From: a virus | Length of the DNA: 20,783 nucleotides | Strand: one strand, 5' to 3' | Virus record (IMG/VR): IMGVR_UViG_3300021594_000451 | Location: 1 to 20,783 of that record | Part shown: piece by piece, positions 1 through 5,193 of the stretch | Layout: each line of letters begins with the position of its first letter | Numbering within the stretch: position 1 is the first letter of the stretch | Notes under the pieces: generated by a model | Database searches by the model: none | What the model was told of the DNA's origin: nothing | Seen by the model: the letters and a program-made list of their open reading frames with translations, nothing else | Program-made: the position numbers and the translations under genes

Positions 1-306
1 TCCTCGGCGGAACTCTTGGGAATCTCCACTCCTGGTGCTCTATCCCAAAGAGATCATCTTGAAGCACAAGATCATTTTAATAACTTGGTGATTAAACCTT
101 TACAGACTGAACTACTTTCCGTATTCAACAAGATCCTAACCCTTCGTGATGGTGTTAAAACAGAATTGGAAGTGGAACAATTTAACATGGTTACAATCCC
201 TGATGCTGCTCCTGTTGAAACTATCAACGAAACAAGAACCGAAGATGTTGCAGTTGACAAGACTGAAGCTTTGGATATAAACAAAAGTGAAACTATAAAT
301 AACTAA
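1..306 (+). CDS. Probable portal protein, C-terminal end (5' partial)
   Basis: The reading frame is open from base 1, so the gene begins left of the window and about 101 C-terminal residues are visible. The segment SAELLGISTPGALSQRDH followed by a helix with VIKPLQTELLSVFNKIL resembles the last helical part of portal proteins in Bacteroidota phages, where a 'G(I/V)..PG.L' turn precedes long helices. Portals form the dodecameric ring at the head vertex through which DNA enters. The last 45 residues are acidic and Thr/Glu-rich, probably a disordered tail. A connector-like gene begins 11 bases after the stop, which suits a head-neck operon. The family call is from memory of similar sequences and could be wrong, because the catalogue-defining core lies outside the window. 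Confidence 0.55.
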   Translation, partial: SSAELLGISTPGALSQRDHLEAQDHFNNLVIKPLQTELLSVFNKILTLRDGVKTELEVEQFNMVTIPDAAPVETINETRTEDVAVDKTEALDINKSETINN

Positions 307-317
307 TCTAACTAATT

Positions 318-920
318 ATGTCTCAAGCAATTGTGCCTCAAAATATACTCCTCGTAAGTGAGAATAAGTTAAAAAACTTTACTGATATTGATCCCAATGT
401 TACGAGTTCGGTTTTACTCCCGTTTATTAGCGTTGTGCAACAGACTCGTTTGGAATATATCATAGGTCGTCCTTATTATGTAGAATTACTTAATCAAGTT
501 TCTGGTTCAAGTTTGACGGATATAAACAATAATTTCCTTCAATACTTCTGTCAACCCATGTTAATATGGGCTGGATATCGTGAAGCACTCCCCTCAATTT
601 TTATGAGAATTAAAAACGCGGGTATCGTAACTTCTGCTGATCATACTGTCACAATGAAAGAGATGGAATGGATGTATGAAAGGGCAAATGATAGAGCACA
701 ATTCTTTGAACAAAGAATGATTGATGAGTTAATTTATAACTCAGGAAATTATCCAAGAGTATATCAATATAATTCAACAGAAGGGTTGTTTCCTCATCTC
801 TCGGTCAACTACTTCAGCGGAATACAATTAACAAATGGTAATCGTAGAGGTATGTATGATAGAATACCCAATAACATGCCGATTTATTCAGACCCAACAT
901 ATGCTTGTTGTGGATTATAA
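318..920 (+). CDS. Putative head-tail connector / neck protein
   Basis: This encodes a 200-residue soluble, mainly helical protein with no signal peptide or membrane segment. The N-terminal half (SVLLPFISVVQQTRLEYIIG, about residues 32-51) looks like the helical adaptor fold of gp6-type head-tail connectors, which sit under the portal and receive the tail. Position right after the portal-like gene and the length of about 200 residues support this. The C-terminal 40 residues are Asn/Tyr/Pro-rich and end in ACCGL. The ATG follows the previous stop by 11 bases behind an A/T-rich leader without a Shine-Dalgarno sequence, as is normal for Bacteroidota. No catalytic motif is visible. The call rests mainly on synteny and fold-like pattern; other neck or minor head roles are possible. 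Confidence 0.5.
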   Translation: MSQAIVPQNILLVSENKLKNFTDIDPNVTSSVLLPFISVVQQTRLEYIIGRPYYVELLNQVSGSSLTDINNNFLQYFCQPMLIWAGYREALPSIFMRIKNAGIVTSADHTVTMKEMEWMYERANDRAQFFEQRMIDELIYNSGNYPRVYQYNSTEGLFPHLSVNYFSGIQLTNGNRRGMYDRIPNNMPIYSDPTYACCGL

Positions 921-922
921 TT

Positions 923-1177
923 ATGAATGACAATTTAATATTACTCTTATCCAATATTCTTACAGCAGTTGCTTCATGGTTTGTGTCAAAGAAAAGACAA
1001 CAAGCAGAAACTGACAATGCCATACTACGAAATATGGAGATTGTGATTAGCAGTTATAAGGTATTAATTGACGATTTGAAAGAAGAAATACATGGTTTGA
1101 ACCTGAAGATACAAGAATTGGAGAAGAAAATAGACGAATTGCACGCCGAAAATAAAAGACTTAAAGCCAACTTATAA
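923..1177 (+). CDS. Small membrane-anchored coiled-coil protein
   Basis: An 84-residue protein when started at the ATG at 923, two bases after the preceding stop; an in-frame TTG at 905 lies inside the upstream gene and is less likely. Residues about 4-21 (LILLLSNILTAVASWFV) form one hydrophobic segment, followed by basic SKKRQQ. Residues about 35-82 are a charged heptad-like coiled coil (LKEEIHGLNLKIQELEKKID). This is the layout of single-span anchored phage proteins such as inner-membrane spanins or some holin-like accessories. No lysin is nearby, so a lysis role is only a guess; a virion scaffold or membrane-associated assembly protein is equally possible. It sits in the head operon, three bases before the next gene. 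Confidence 0.6.
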   Translation: MNDNLILLLSNILTAVASWFVSKKRQQAETDNAILRNMEIVISSYKVLIDDLKEEIHGLNLKIQELEKKIDELHAENKRLKANL

Positions 1178-1179
1178 CA

Positions 1180-2007
1180 ATGCCAATTCCAAATCCAAGA
1201 TCAGGAGAGACAGAACAAGAATTTATACCCCGTTGTGTAAGGTCAATAATTGACGAATATGACAGGGATCAAGCCTTGGGGATATGTTATTCCCAACTAA
1301 GACAGAAGATGTCTAAAATGAAAGATAATGAAGCCACAGAGGTATTCATCATCAAGCCTCGTAAGTCGGAGAACAGAGGAATGTATTTGAAGCGTTGTGC
1401 GTCAAATAAAAAAATGAGAGAACAATATCCGAACATGAAGGAAAGATCAATCTTCTGTTTAACAAGTTTCAATTCTTATTACAAGTATTGGAATCGTTTG
1501 GAGGATTTTGCTGAAGTTCCAAAGGATAGTGCTCTTGGATCTTGTATTGCAAAAGAAAAGGCTAGAGGAAAAGATTACAAGAAAGCATATGCCGCCTGTT
1601 CAACAAAGGTTGTTGCACCTAATACAACAATCGTTTTAGCTGAGGACCTGAATATATTTGGTTATAGACCAGATAACTTTGACATGTGTCCTGGTGCTGT
1701 GGAAACATTCAAACATCTGATTTCAATGGAGGTAAACGATGATACAGTTGGTATGATTCGTTCAGCTGCTATTGTTGCAGACAAGATATTTGAGATTGAA
1801 AAAGAGGTATTGGATAATGAATACACAAGTCCTGAGGATATGGAACAAGTTGTTAAATTGGTTCAGGATTTCAAGGATATAATTCATGAGGTTGATGAAG
1901 AGGTTGGAATGGTTCATGATGTGAGTTATATGGATGGTCACATTGAAAAGGTAAAAGAATATTTTGAGGACGACGAGAACCTACTCGTTGAACCAGTGAA
2001 CTATTGA
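1180..2007 (+). CDS. Virion-associated protein with three Cys-pair modules
   Basis: A 275-residue protein. It opens with MPIPNPRSGETEQEFIPRC and ends that module with ICYSQL, an N-terminal signature I associate with many uncultured-phage proteins (MPIP.PR..E....F..RC...ICY.Q). A second module (about residues 58-102) repeats the plan: IKPRKSENRGMYLKRC, then R.IFC. A third (about 117-142) has ALGSCIAKEKARGKDYKKAY and AACSTK. The C-terminal half (about 150-275) is acidic and helical with no cysteine beyond DMCPG. The paired cysteines at similar spacing suggest small disulfide- or metal-stabilised units. In other phages the MPIP module can precede head proteins, including maturation proteases, but I see no protease triad here. 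It is the last gene before the terminator at 2074-2105, in the portal/connector operon. Function is unknown. Confidence 0.6.
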   Translation: MPIPNPRSGETEQEFIPRCVRSIIDEYDRDQALGICYSQLRQKMSKMKDNEATEVFIIKPRKSENRGMYLKRCASNKKMREQYPNMKERSIFCLTSFNSYYKYWNRLEDFAEVPKDSALGSCIAKEKARGKDYKKAYAACSTKVVAPNTTIVLAEDLNIFGYRPDNFDMCPGAVETFKHLISMEVNDDTVGMIRSAAIVADKIFEIEKEVLDNEYTSPEDMEQVVKLVQDFKDIIHEVDEEVGMVHDVSYMDGHIEKVKEYFEDDENLLVEPVNY

Positions 2008-2073
2008 TTCTACCAAGATAATATCATAGATTTGTTGAAGTTCTAAATGCTCCCACATTTTGACTTTGCTATT

Positions 2074-2105
2074 AACAGGAATCCTAAAAAAGTTCCTGTT
2101 TTTTT
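2074..2105 (+). terminator. Rho-independent terminator of the head operon
   Basis: AACAGGAA (2074-2081) pairs with TTCCTGTT (2093-2100), an 8-bp stem around an 11-base loop. It is followed by T-rich sequence through 2105. It lies 67 bases after the stop at 2007 and just before a new promoter at 2115, so it separates the head operon from the accessory region. Confidence 0.75.
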
Positions 2106-2114
2106 GTGCTAATA

Positions 2115-2146
2115 TTTGGATATACCAACCTATACCCCTATTTTTG
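2115..2146 (+). promoter_or_regulatory. Consensus Bacteroidota promoter
   Basis: TTTG (2115-2118), 20 bases, then TATTTTTG (2139-2146). This matches the known Bacteroidota primary-sigma pattern, TTTG at -33 and TAnnTTTG at -7, exactly. It lies directly after a terminator and 18 bases before the ATG at 2165, and no Shine-Dalgarno sequence is present. It should drive 2165-2574. Confidence 0.75.
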
Positions 2147-2164
2147 TAATCTAAAATCATCATT

Positions 2165-2419
2165 ATGGCAACAAAATACGACACACAACCAGAGTATTGG
2201 AAAAGAAAACAAGATTTTGAAGAGTATAAACAGAAGATCATTACAAGAACTTCTTGTCTCAGTAATGCAATATCTGTATTGGGTATGATCGGGGTTGAAG
2301 TAACCTTTGAGAATATCCTACTTTATGCTCACAGATTACAGGCATATATTGAGACAGGTGATCTCAAAACAGAGAAACTTGATTCTTTTATCAACAACCT
2401 TAAAAATCAACAAAAATGA
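2165..2419 (+). CDS. Small hypothetical protein
   Basis: An 84-residue protein, charged and helical, that I do not recognise. Residues about 33-45 (CLSNAISVLGMIG) form one mildly hydrophobic helix, too short and polar to call a membrane span. The rest is rich in Lys, Glu, Tyr and Gln. The ATG at 2165 lies 18 bases after the -7 box of a consensus promoter. The stop overlaps the next start as ATGA (2416-2419), so the two genes are probably translationally coupled. First gene of the accessory region; small early proteins acting on the host are common in this position, but nothing in the sequence shows a target. Confidence 0.7.
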   Translation: MATKYDTQPEYWKRKQDFEEYKQKIITRTSCLSNAISVLGMIGVEVTFENILLYAHRLQAYIETGDLKTEKLDSFINNLKNQQK

Positions 2420-2574
2420 GTCAGACAAAACGCTTATACGAAGAAATGGAACTCAATGTATTAGACATTGATCTTGAGGACGAGGAGTATCAATTCCGTC
2501 AATGGATAGAAAAAGAATATGAAAAATATTTGGCTGAGAATCCAAATAGTCCTATCTTAGCTCCTCACAATTAA
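2416..2574 (+). CDS. Small acidic hypothetical protein (52 aa)
   Basis: A 52-residue ORF starting at ATG 2416 in an ATGA overlap with the preceding gene. The middle is very acidic (LDIDLEDEEY), followed by a helical stretch and a Pro-rich tail (PNSPILAPHN). I do not recognise a family. Support comes from the coupled start, the lack of space between genes, and a following ORF with its own promoter. That promoter (2529-2560) lies wholly inside the last third of this gene, so the C-terminal residues NPNSPILA overlap a regulatory site. Acidic small phage proteins sometimes mimic DNA or bind basic host proteins, but this is only a thought. Confidence 0.6.
   Translation: MSQTKRLYEEMELNVLDIDLEDEEYQFRQWIEKEYEKYLAENPNSPILAPHN
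2529..2560 (+). promoter_or_regulatory. TATCTTAG-class promoter, copy 1
   Basis: TTTG (2529-2532), N20, TATCTTAG (2553-2560), then 25 bases to the ATG at 2586. The box differs from TAnnTTTG by one base. It is the first of five nearly identical elements in 1.1 kb and lies inside the preceding coding sequence. Confidence 0.75.
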
Positions 2575-2585
2575 AAAAACAGACA

Positions 2586-2849
2586 ATGACAACACAAAAC
2601 ATTATTTGGGCAGTATCTCAAATCTCAGTATGGATCAACGAAGAAGTAGGAACAACACAAGATAGTTTGATTGTGTGGTATTGTAAGAATGGGACTGAGG
2701 TTACATTGGATACAGAAGATAACACATTGCAGATCTGTGATTCAAAGTTGGATAACAAAACTTACTTTGCTCTTGCAGGTTTATGTAAATCATTGGAGGT
2801 TGAATTATTTGATACATACACAGAAAAAACAATCAAACCAAAGAAATAA
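2586..2849 (+). CDS. Small hypothetical protein
   Basis: An 87-residue protein with no recognised family. The pattern of short alternating hydrophobic stretches (DSLIVWYC, GTEVTLD, NTLQICD) suggests a small beta-rich fold, followed by one helix (TYFALAGLCKSLEVELF) and a basic tail (TIKPKK). It has its own promoter ending at 2560 and an A-rich leader (CTCACAATTAAAAAAACAG) without a Shine-Dalgarno sequence. The next gene also has its own promoter, so it may be expressed as a single-gene unit. Likely an early accessory protein; the role is unknown. Confidence 0.65.
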   Translation: MTTQNIIWAVSQISVWINEEVGTTQDSLIVWYCKNGTEVTLDTEDNTLQICDSKLDNKTYFALAGLCKSLEVELFDTYTEKTIKPKK

Positions 2850-2850
2850 A

Positions 2851-2882
2851 TTTGGCTGGTAAATAATACCATCGTATCTTAG
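2851..2882 (+). promoter_or_regulatory. TATCTTAG-class promoter, copy 2
   Basis: TTTG (2851-2854) begins one base after the stop of the previous gene. N20 is followed by TATCTTAG (2875-2882), then 23 bases to the ATG at 2906. Confidence 0.75.
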
Positions 2883-2905
2883 CATCTCAAACAAACACAA
2901 TTACA

Positions 2906-3022
2906 ATGAAACAGAAACTATTACAACAGATCAAAGACATCAACATTTATGATTACTTTTATTTTTTGGGTCAAAACTCATCAGTAAAAGTTCTAAAAGA
3001 ATATTTGGTAGAATCAAAATAG
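2906..3022 (+). CDS. Very small hypothetical protein (38 aa)
   Basis: A 38-residue ORF beginning MKQKLLQQIKDINIYDYFYF. It is placed exactly where the promoter cassette predicts a start, 23 bases after a TATCTTAG box. It has a basic N-terminal helix, an aromatic centre (YDYFYFLG) and a second amphipathic helix (VKVLKEYLVES). The -33 box of the next promoter (3004-3007) falls inside its last codons. No family is recognised. Support is positional: same spacing and same A-rich leader (CATCTCAAACAAACACAA) as its four neighbours. It is short enough that it could be missed or be a leader peptide. Confidence 0.55.
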   Translation: MKQKLLQQIKDINIYDYFYFLGQNSSVKVLKEYLVESK

Positions 3023-3034
3023 TTTGTATCTTAG
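3004..3034 (+). promoter_or_regulatory. TATCTTAG-class promoter, copy 3
   Basis: TTTG (3004-3007), N19, TATCTTAG (3027-3034), then 24 bases to the ATG at 3059. The -33 box lies inside the end of the 38-residue ORF. Confidence 0.75.
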
Positions 3035-3058
3035 CACTTCATACTTAAAAAATAAACG

Positions 3059-3301
3059 ATGAGAATCATTAAAGCACAACACCCCGACTGGCAAGCAACA
3101 CCTTTTTTTATTTTAACCTCAGGACAATACGAACATATTATGCGTGGTTATGAGGATTTTCAAAACTTAGATGATGTTATTGACTACCTATGTTCATTTG
3201 AGTGTGAAAATACTGATTTCATAACAACTGTAGATGATCAAATTGTTTTCAAGGAAATGACAGAAAATAGACAAATTGAATTTTGGTTTGATCAGAATTA
3301 A
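3059..3301 (+). CDS. Small acidic hypothetical protein
   Basis: An 80-residue acidic protein without a recognised family. The N-terminal part (WQATPFFILTSGQYEHIM) is followed by an Asp/Glu-rich middle (YEDFQNLDDVIDYLCSFECE) and a short C-terminal strand pattern ending in IEFWFDQN. It has two cysteines (near residues 45 and 49) but no CxxC pair. It is expressed from its own promoter at 3004-3034, and the next promoter starts within its last codons. Likely an early accessory protein of unknown role. Confidence 0.65.
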   Translation: MRIIKAQHPDWQATPFFILTSGQYEHIMRGYEDFQNLDDVIDYLCSFECENTDFITTVDDQIVFKEMTENRQIEFWFDQN

Positions 3302-3313
3302 TCCCTATCTTAG
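3282..3313 (+). promoter_or_regulatory. TATCTTAG-class promoter, copy 4
   Basis: TTTG (3282-3285), N20, TATCTTAG (3306-3313), then 24 bases to the ATG at 3338. The -33 box is inside the previous CDS. The initial transcript GCACCTCACAATTAAAA is nearly the same as behind copy 1. Confidence 0.75.
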
Positions 3314-3337
3314 CACCTCACAATTAAAACAAACATC

Positions 3338-3571
3338 ATGGACTTTTTAATCACACCACTCACTCAAGAACAATACAACGAACTCAGTTCAATGAAATTG
3401 GAATCACCATCAATATATGCTAGTATAGTCAAATCCTTTCAGAAAGATGTTAGAGCATATCGTGATCACGGGATCTATGGTATCGGAGCTTTCTTTAGTA
3501 AGGATGTATATGACTTAGCTCGTTACTACGAATACATCGTTCTCAAAAAACTCTTGGAGAAATCAAATTAA
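3338..3571 (+). CDS. Small hypothetical protein
   Basis: A 77-residue protein, not recognised. It starts MDFLITPLTQEQYNELSSMK, a strand followed by a helix. The middle has HGIYGIGAFFSKDVYDLARYYEY, aromatic-rich, and the end is Lys/Leu-rich (IVLKKLLEKSN). It has no membrane segment or signal peptide. It has its own promoter (copy 4) and precedes the exported protein gene by 35 bases, in which promoter copy 5 sits. The unusual tyrosine content is the only notable feature. Probably an early accessory protein. Confidence 0.65.
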   Translation: MDFLITPLTQEQYNELSSMKLESPSIYASIVKSFQKDVRAYRDHGIYGIGAFFSKDVYDLARYYEYIVLKKLLEKSN

Positions 3572-3584
3572 CATCATATCTTAG
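3553..3584 (+). promoter_or_regulatory. TATCTTAG-class promoter, copy 5
   Basis: CTTG (3553-3556), N20, TATCTTAG (3577-3584), then 22 bases to the ATG at 3607. The -33 box has one mismatch and lies inside the preceding gene. Confidence 0.7.
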
Positions 3585-3606
3585 CACACTAATAAATAAA
3601 AATAAA

Positions 3607-4116
3607 ATGAAAAAAATCATGATGGTCGCAATCGTCCTAATTGCATCTTATGTTTCCAAAGCTCAAACAATTAGAGCAACATCATCTGCTGGTATCTCAA
3701 TGTTAAGAGAGTCAACCTATGATGTAGGATATAGTCCAGTAACAATGGTTGGTTTAGAATTCAATTACAAATTCGGTTTGGAGTATGGTTATTCTTGGGG
3801 TCTCAACAATTCTCCACAACAATTGAATAACTATATCAATGGAACTTCAAGGAGTTATACTGCTGGTCATTTCACTCACATTACTGCTCTATACTGGAAG
3901 ACAGAAAAAGATGAAGGGACTGGTGTAAATTTAGGGTTTGGTATATCCTCTACCAATTTCTATAAAGCTGAAGAAGGTGTTGTGATTGACAAATTGGTCC
4001 GACCTTATTTCAAAGTTGGTGTTGATCATTCATTCAACAATAATTGGTCAGGAACAATAAATGCAGGATTAGGAGAGTTAACAATGGTCACAGTTGGTTT
4101 AACAAAAAAATTATAA
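3607..4116 (+). CDS. Exported outer-membrane beta-barrel-like protein
   Basis: A 169-residue protein. Residues 1-20 are a clear Sec signal peptide: MKK, a hydrophobic core (IMMVAIVLIASYV), then SKA|QT. Cleavage leaving Gln first is typical of Bacteroidota. The mature part has alternating strands with aromatic and glycine residues (FNYKFGLEYGYSWGL, GVNLGFGISS, VRPYFKVGVDHSF, GLGELTMVTVGL), as in small eight-strand outer-membrane barrels. It should sit in the outer membrane of the infected cell or lysogen. A phage barrel could mask or replace a receptor and block superinfection, or alter serum or predator resistance; nothing in the sequence decides this. It has its own promoter (copy 5) and a strong terminator 27 bases after the stop, a typical moron layout. 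Confidence 0.7.
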   Translation: MKKIMMVAIVLIASYVSKAQTIRATSSAGISMLRESTYDVGYSPVTMVGLEFNYKFGLEYGYSWGLNNSPQQLNNYINGTSRSYTAGHFTHITALYWKTEKDEGTGVNLGFGISSTNFYKAEEGVVIDKLVRPYFKVGVDHSFNNNWSGTINAGLGELTMVTVGLTKKL

Positions 4117-4143
4117 ATTGTTCGTTGTTTTATAAATAAAATT

Positions 4144-4168
4144 GGTCTCAGAAATGAGACCTTTTTTT
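4144..4168 (+). terminator. Rho-independent terminator, probably bidirectional
   Basis: GGTCTCA (4144-4150), GAAA tetraloop, TGAGACC (4155-4161), then seven T (4162-4168). It is a perfect 7-bp stem. Read from the other strand, the hairpin is followed by AATTTTATTT, so it may also stop the convergent minus-strand gene whose stop codon overlaps the T tract. Confidence 0.85.
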
Positions 4169-4565
4169 ATTCCCAATATTTTGATAATTTATCTTTAGGT
4201 CTACCCTTTGGTGTTAATACCACGCCATGCTTCATTAGAACCCTCTGGAGGAACTGTTCGTGTAAATCCTGTGTAATGTCATAGCCAATAATTTCAAGGA
4301 ATTTTAGGGTATTAGAATGGTCTCTGGTGAAGTTGAAGGATTTGAAGGCTATGTGACTAACTTCTTTGTTGTCCTTGGCTCTTTTTTCTCTGAATACTTT
4401 TCCCCTTTTTCTGGCTCTTTCACGATAATGTGCTTGGATCATTGCTCCATAAGCATTTTGACAAGGTCTGCACTTATAGTTCAGTCCATCCTTTGCATTC
4501 TTGTTGATAGAAAAATCCGAAAGAGGTTTTTCAATTTTACATTTACTACAAATTTTTGATTCCAT
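4167..4565 (-). CDS. Zinc-ribbon protein (endonuclease VII / HNH-like N-terminus only)
   Basis: The only convincing minus-strand gene, 132 residues. Cys6-x2-Cys9 and Cys32-x2-Cys35 form a four-cysteine zinc ribbon (ICSKCKIEKPLSDF, then YKCRPCQNAYG). This is the N-terminal treble-clef-like element seen in phage HNH and endonuclease VII-family proteins. A basic helix follows (RERARKRGKVFREKRAKD). I see no downstream HNH residues or endonuclease VII catalytic region, so this may be a DNA-binding remnant or a regulator. The C-terminus (TPKGRPKDKLSKYWE) is basic with an AT-hook-like GRPK. It is convergent with the barrel gene across a shared terminator and divergent from the structured region 4615-4843. 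I found no convincing promoter upstream of its ATG. Confidence 0.65.
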   Translation of the reverse strand: MESKICSKCKIEKPLSDFSINKNAKDGLNYKCRPCQNAYGAMIQAHYRERARKRGKVFREKRAKDNKEVSHIAFKSFNFTRDHSNTLKFLEIIGYDITQDLHEQFLQRVLMKHGVVLTPKGRPKDKLSKYWE

Positions 4566-4614
4566 TTTTATAAATACTATTCAGATCCCAAAAAGTTTTT
4601 TTATTTATTGAGAG

Positions 4615-4843
4615 TATTTGAACTGACAGGAAAAGGTTCAATGTCGCCCTGAAGGTATAATCGGCACGGAACGAGAATAAGGGTCTCACGGGTGGAATAA
4701 TTCAAATAGAACTAAGACATACCTGATACGAAAGAGGTCAATAAGGATAAGTAAGATATGGGGGATTATAGGAACTGGTCTTACGAAACTTATTGGGTGT
4801 GGTTAAAATATAGGGAACTATAAGTGTGCTTAGTTGTCTCGTT
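4615..4843 (+). ncRNA. Candidate structured RNA with a pseudoknot
   Basis: The gene-free stretch 4566-4868 has stops in all frames on this strand and is richer in G than its neighbours. Complementary segments fit one model: TATTTGAA 4615-4622 with 4701-4708; GACA 4625-4628 with 4642-4645; GCCCT 4646-4650 with 4680-4684; AACTAAG 4710-4716 with 4829-4835, continued after a bulged A by CATAC 4718-4722 with 4824-4828; 4738-4745 with 4789-4796; GTAAGA 4751-4756 with 4779-4784; TATAG 4809-4813 with 4818-4822 around a GGAA loop. AACGAGA 4670-4676, in the loop of the third helix, pairs with TCTCGTT 4837-4843 and makes a pseudoknot. G-U pairs (4646/4684, 4720/4826, 4738/4796) and the GNRA loop favour the + strand. 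It matches no RNA family I know. It may be free-standing or the leader of the gene at 4869. Confidence 0.45.
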
Positions 4844-4864
4844 GAAGAAGATTATTTATATTTT
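4833..4864 (+). promoter_or_regulatory. TATATTT-class promoter, 4869 gene
   Basis: GTTG (4833-4836), N20, TATATTTT (4857-4864), a variant of TTTG-N20-TAnnTTTG. The expected start site falls at or just before the ATG at 4869, so the mRNA would be leaderless or nearly so. The upstream box overlaps the 3' strands of the candidate RNA. Confidence 0.4.
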
Positions 4865-4868
4865 ACAA

Positions 4869-5168
4869 ATGAAAAAGAATATTATATCAATACAGGAAAT
4901 TGAAAGAAATAATAGAGTAAAAGAATTAATGAGCAATAGAGTTGAAAGAAAAAAACAGCAGCCGTTAAAACTTACTCAAGAAGAAATGTTTGAAGTTAAA
5001 GCATTTATGAAAGAAGGTATTTCCAGATCAGAAGCTGTAAATTTAGTATTAGAAAAAAATAAGTTATTAAATGTTAAGACTAATGAAAGAACTCATTTGA
5101 ATAACTGGAATACTGGTGGATTTATTACCGATACAAAATACAAGCAACCAATCAAACATAGGAAGTAA
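4869..5168 (+). CDS. Hypothetical charged helical protein
   Basis: A 99-residue protein from ATG 4869; an upstream in-frame start at 4824 would lie inside the structured region and the promoter and is rejected. It is strongly basic and helical. Residues about 33-62 (LKLTQEEMFEVKAFMKEGIS, then RSEAVNLVLEK) read like a short helix-turn-helix or ribbon-helix-like unit, but I cannot assign a family. The last 30 residues are Asn/Thr/Lys-rich and end in KHRK. It is preceded directly by a TATATTTTAC element and followed 25 bases later by the next gene behind a similar element. Possible nucleic-acid-binding early protein; this is inference from charge only. Confidence 0.6.
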   Translation: MKKNIISIQEIERNNRVKELMSNRVERKKQQPLKLTQEEMFEVKAFMKEGISRSEAVNLVLEKNKLLNVKTNERTHLNNWNTGGFITDTKYKQPIKHRK

Positions 5169-5179
5169 TACAATATTTT

Positions 5180-5187
5180 TATATTTT
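5180..5187 (+). promoter_or_regulatory. TATATTT-class -7-like element, 5194 gene
   Basis: TATATTTT (5180-5187) sits in the 25-base gap before the ATG at 5194, six bases upstream of it. It shares TTTATATTTTAC with the element before the 4869 gene. No TTTG-like box is visible at the right distance, so it may instead be an A/T-rich translation signal. Confidence 0.3.
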
Positions 5188-5193
5188 ACTTAT

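Noticed and set aside
2553-3584. Regularly repeated TATCTTAG as a CRISPR-like or other repeat array
   Set aside because: The repeat is only 8 bases, spacing varies from about 150 to 320 bases, and each copy is fixed relative to an ATG, which is promoter behaviour.
4618-4641. TTGAAC...GTTCAA hairpin and GGTTCAA resembling a tRNA T-arm
   Set aside because: No acceptor, D or anticodon arms can be built around it. In the larger model the same bases pair with 4701-4708 instead.
4740-4800. Group I intron core (AAGATATGGGG resembling the conserved S element)
   Set aside because: The matching R element and the P3/P7 strand order are absent, and there is no split gene around the region.
4824-4868. 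Upstream start for the 4869 gene
   Set aside because: It would place codons over the promoter and RNA helices. The ATG at 4869 directly follows the TATATTTT element and begins a typical MKKN start.
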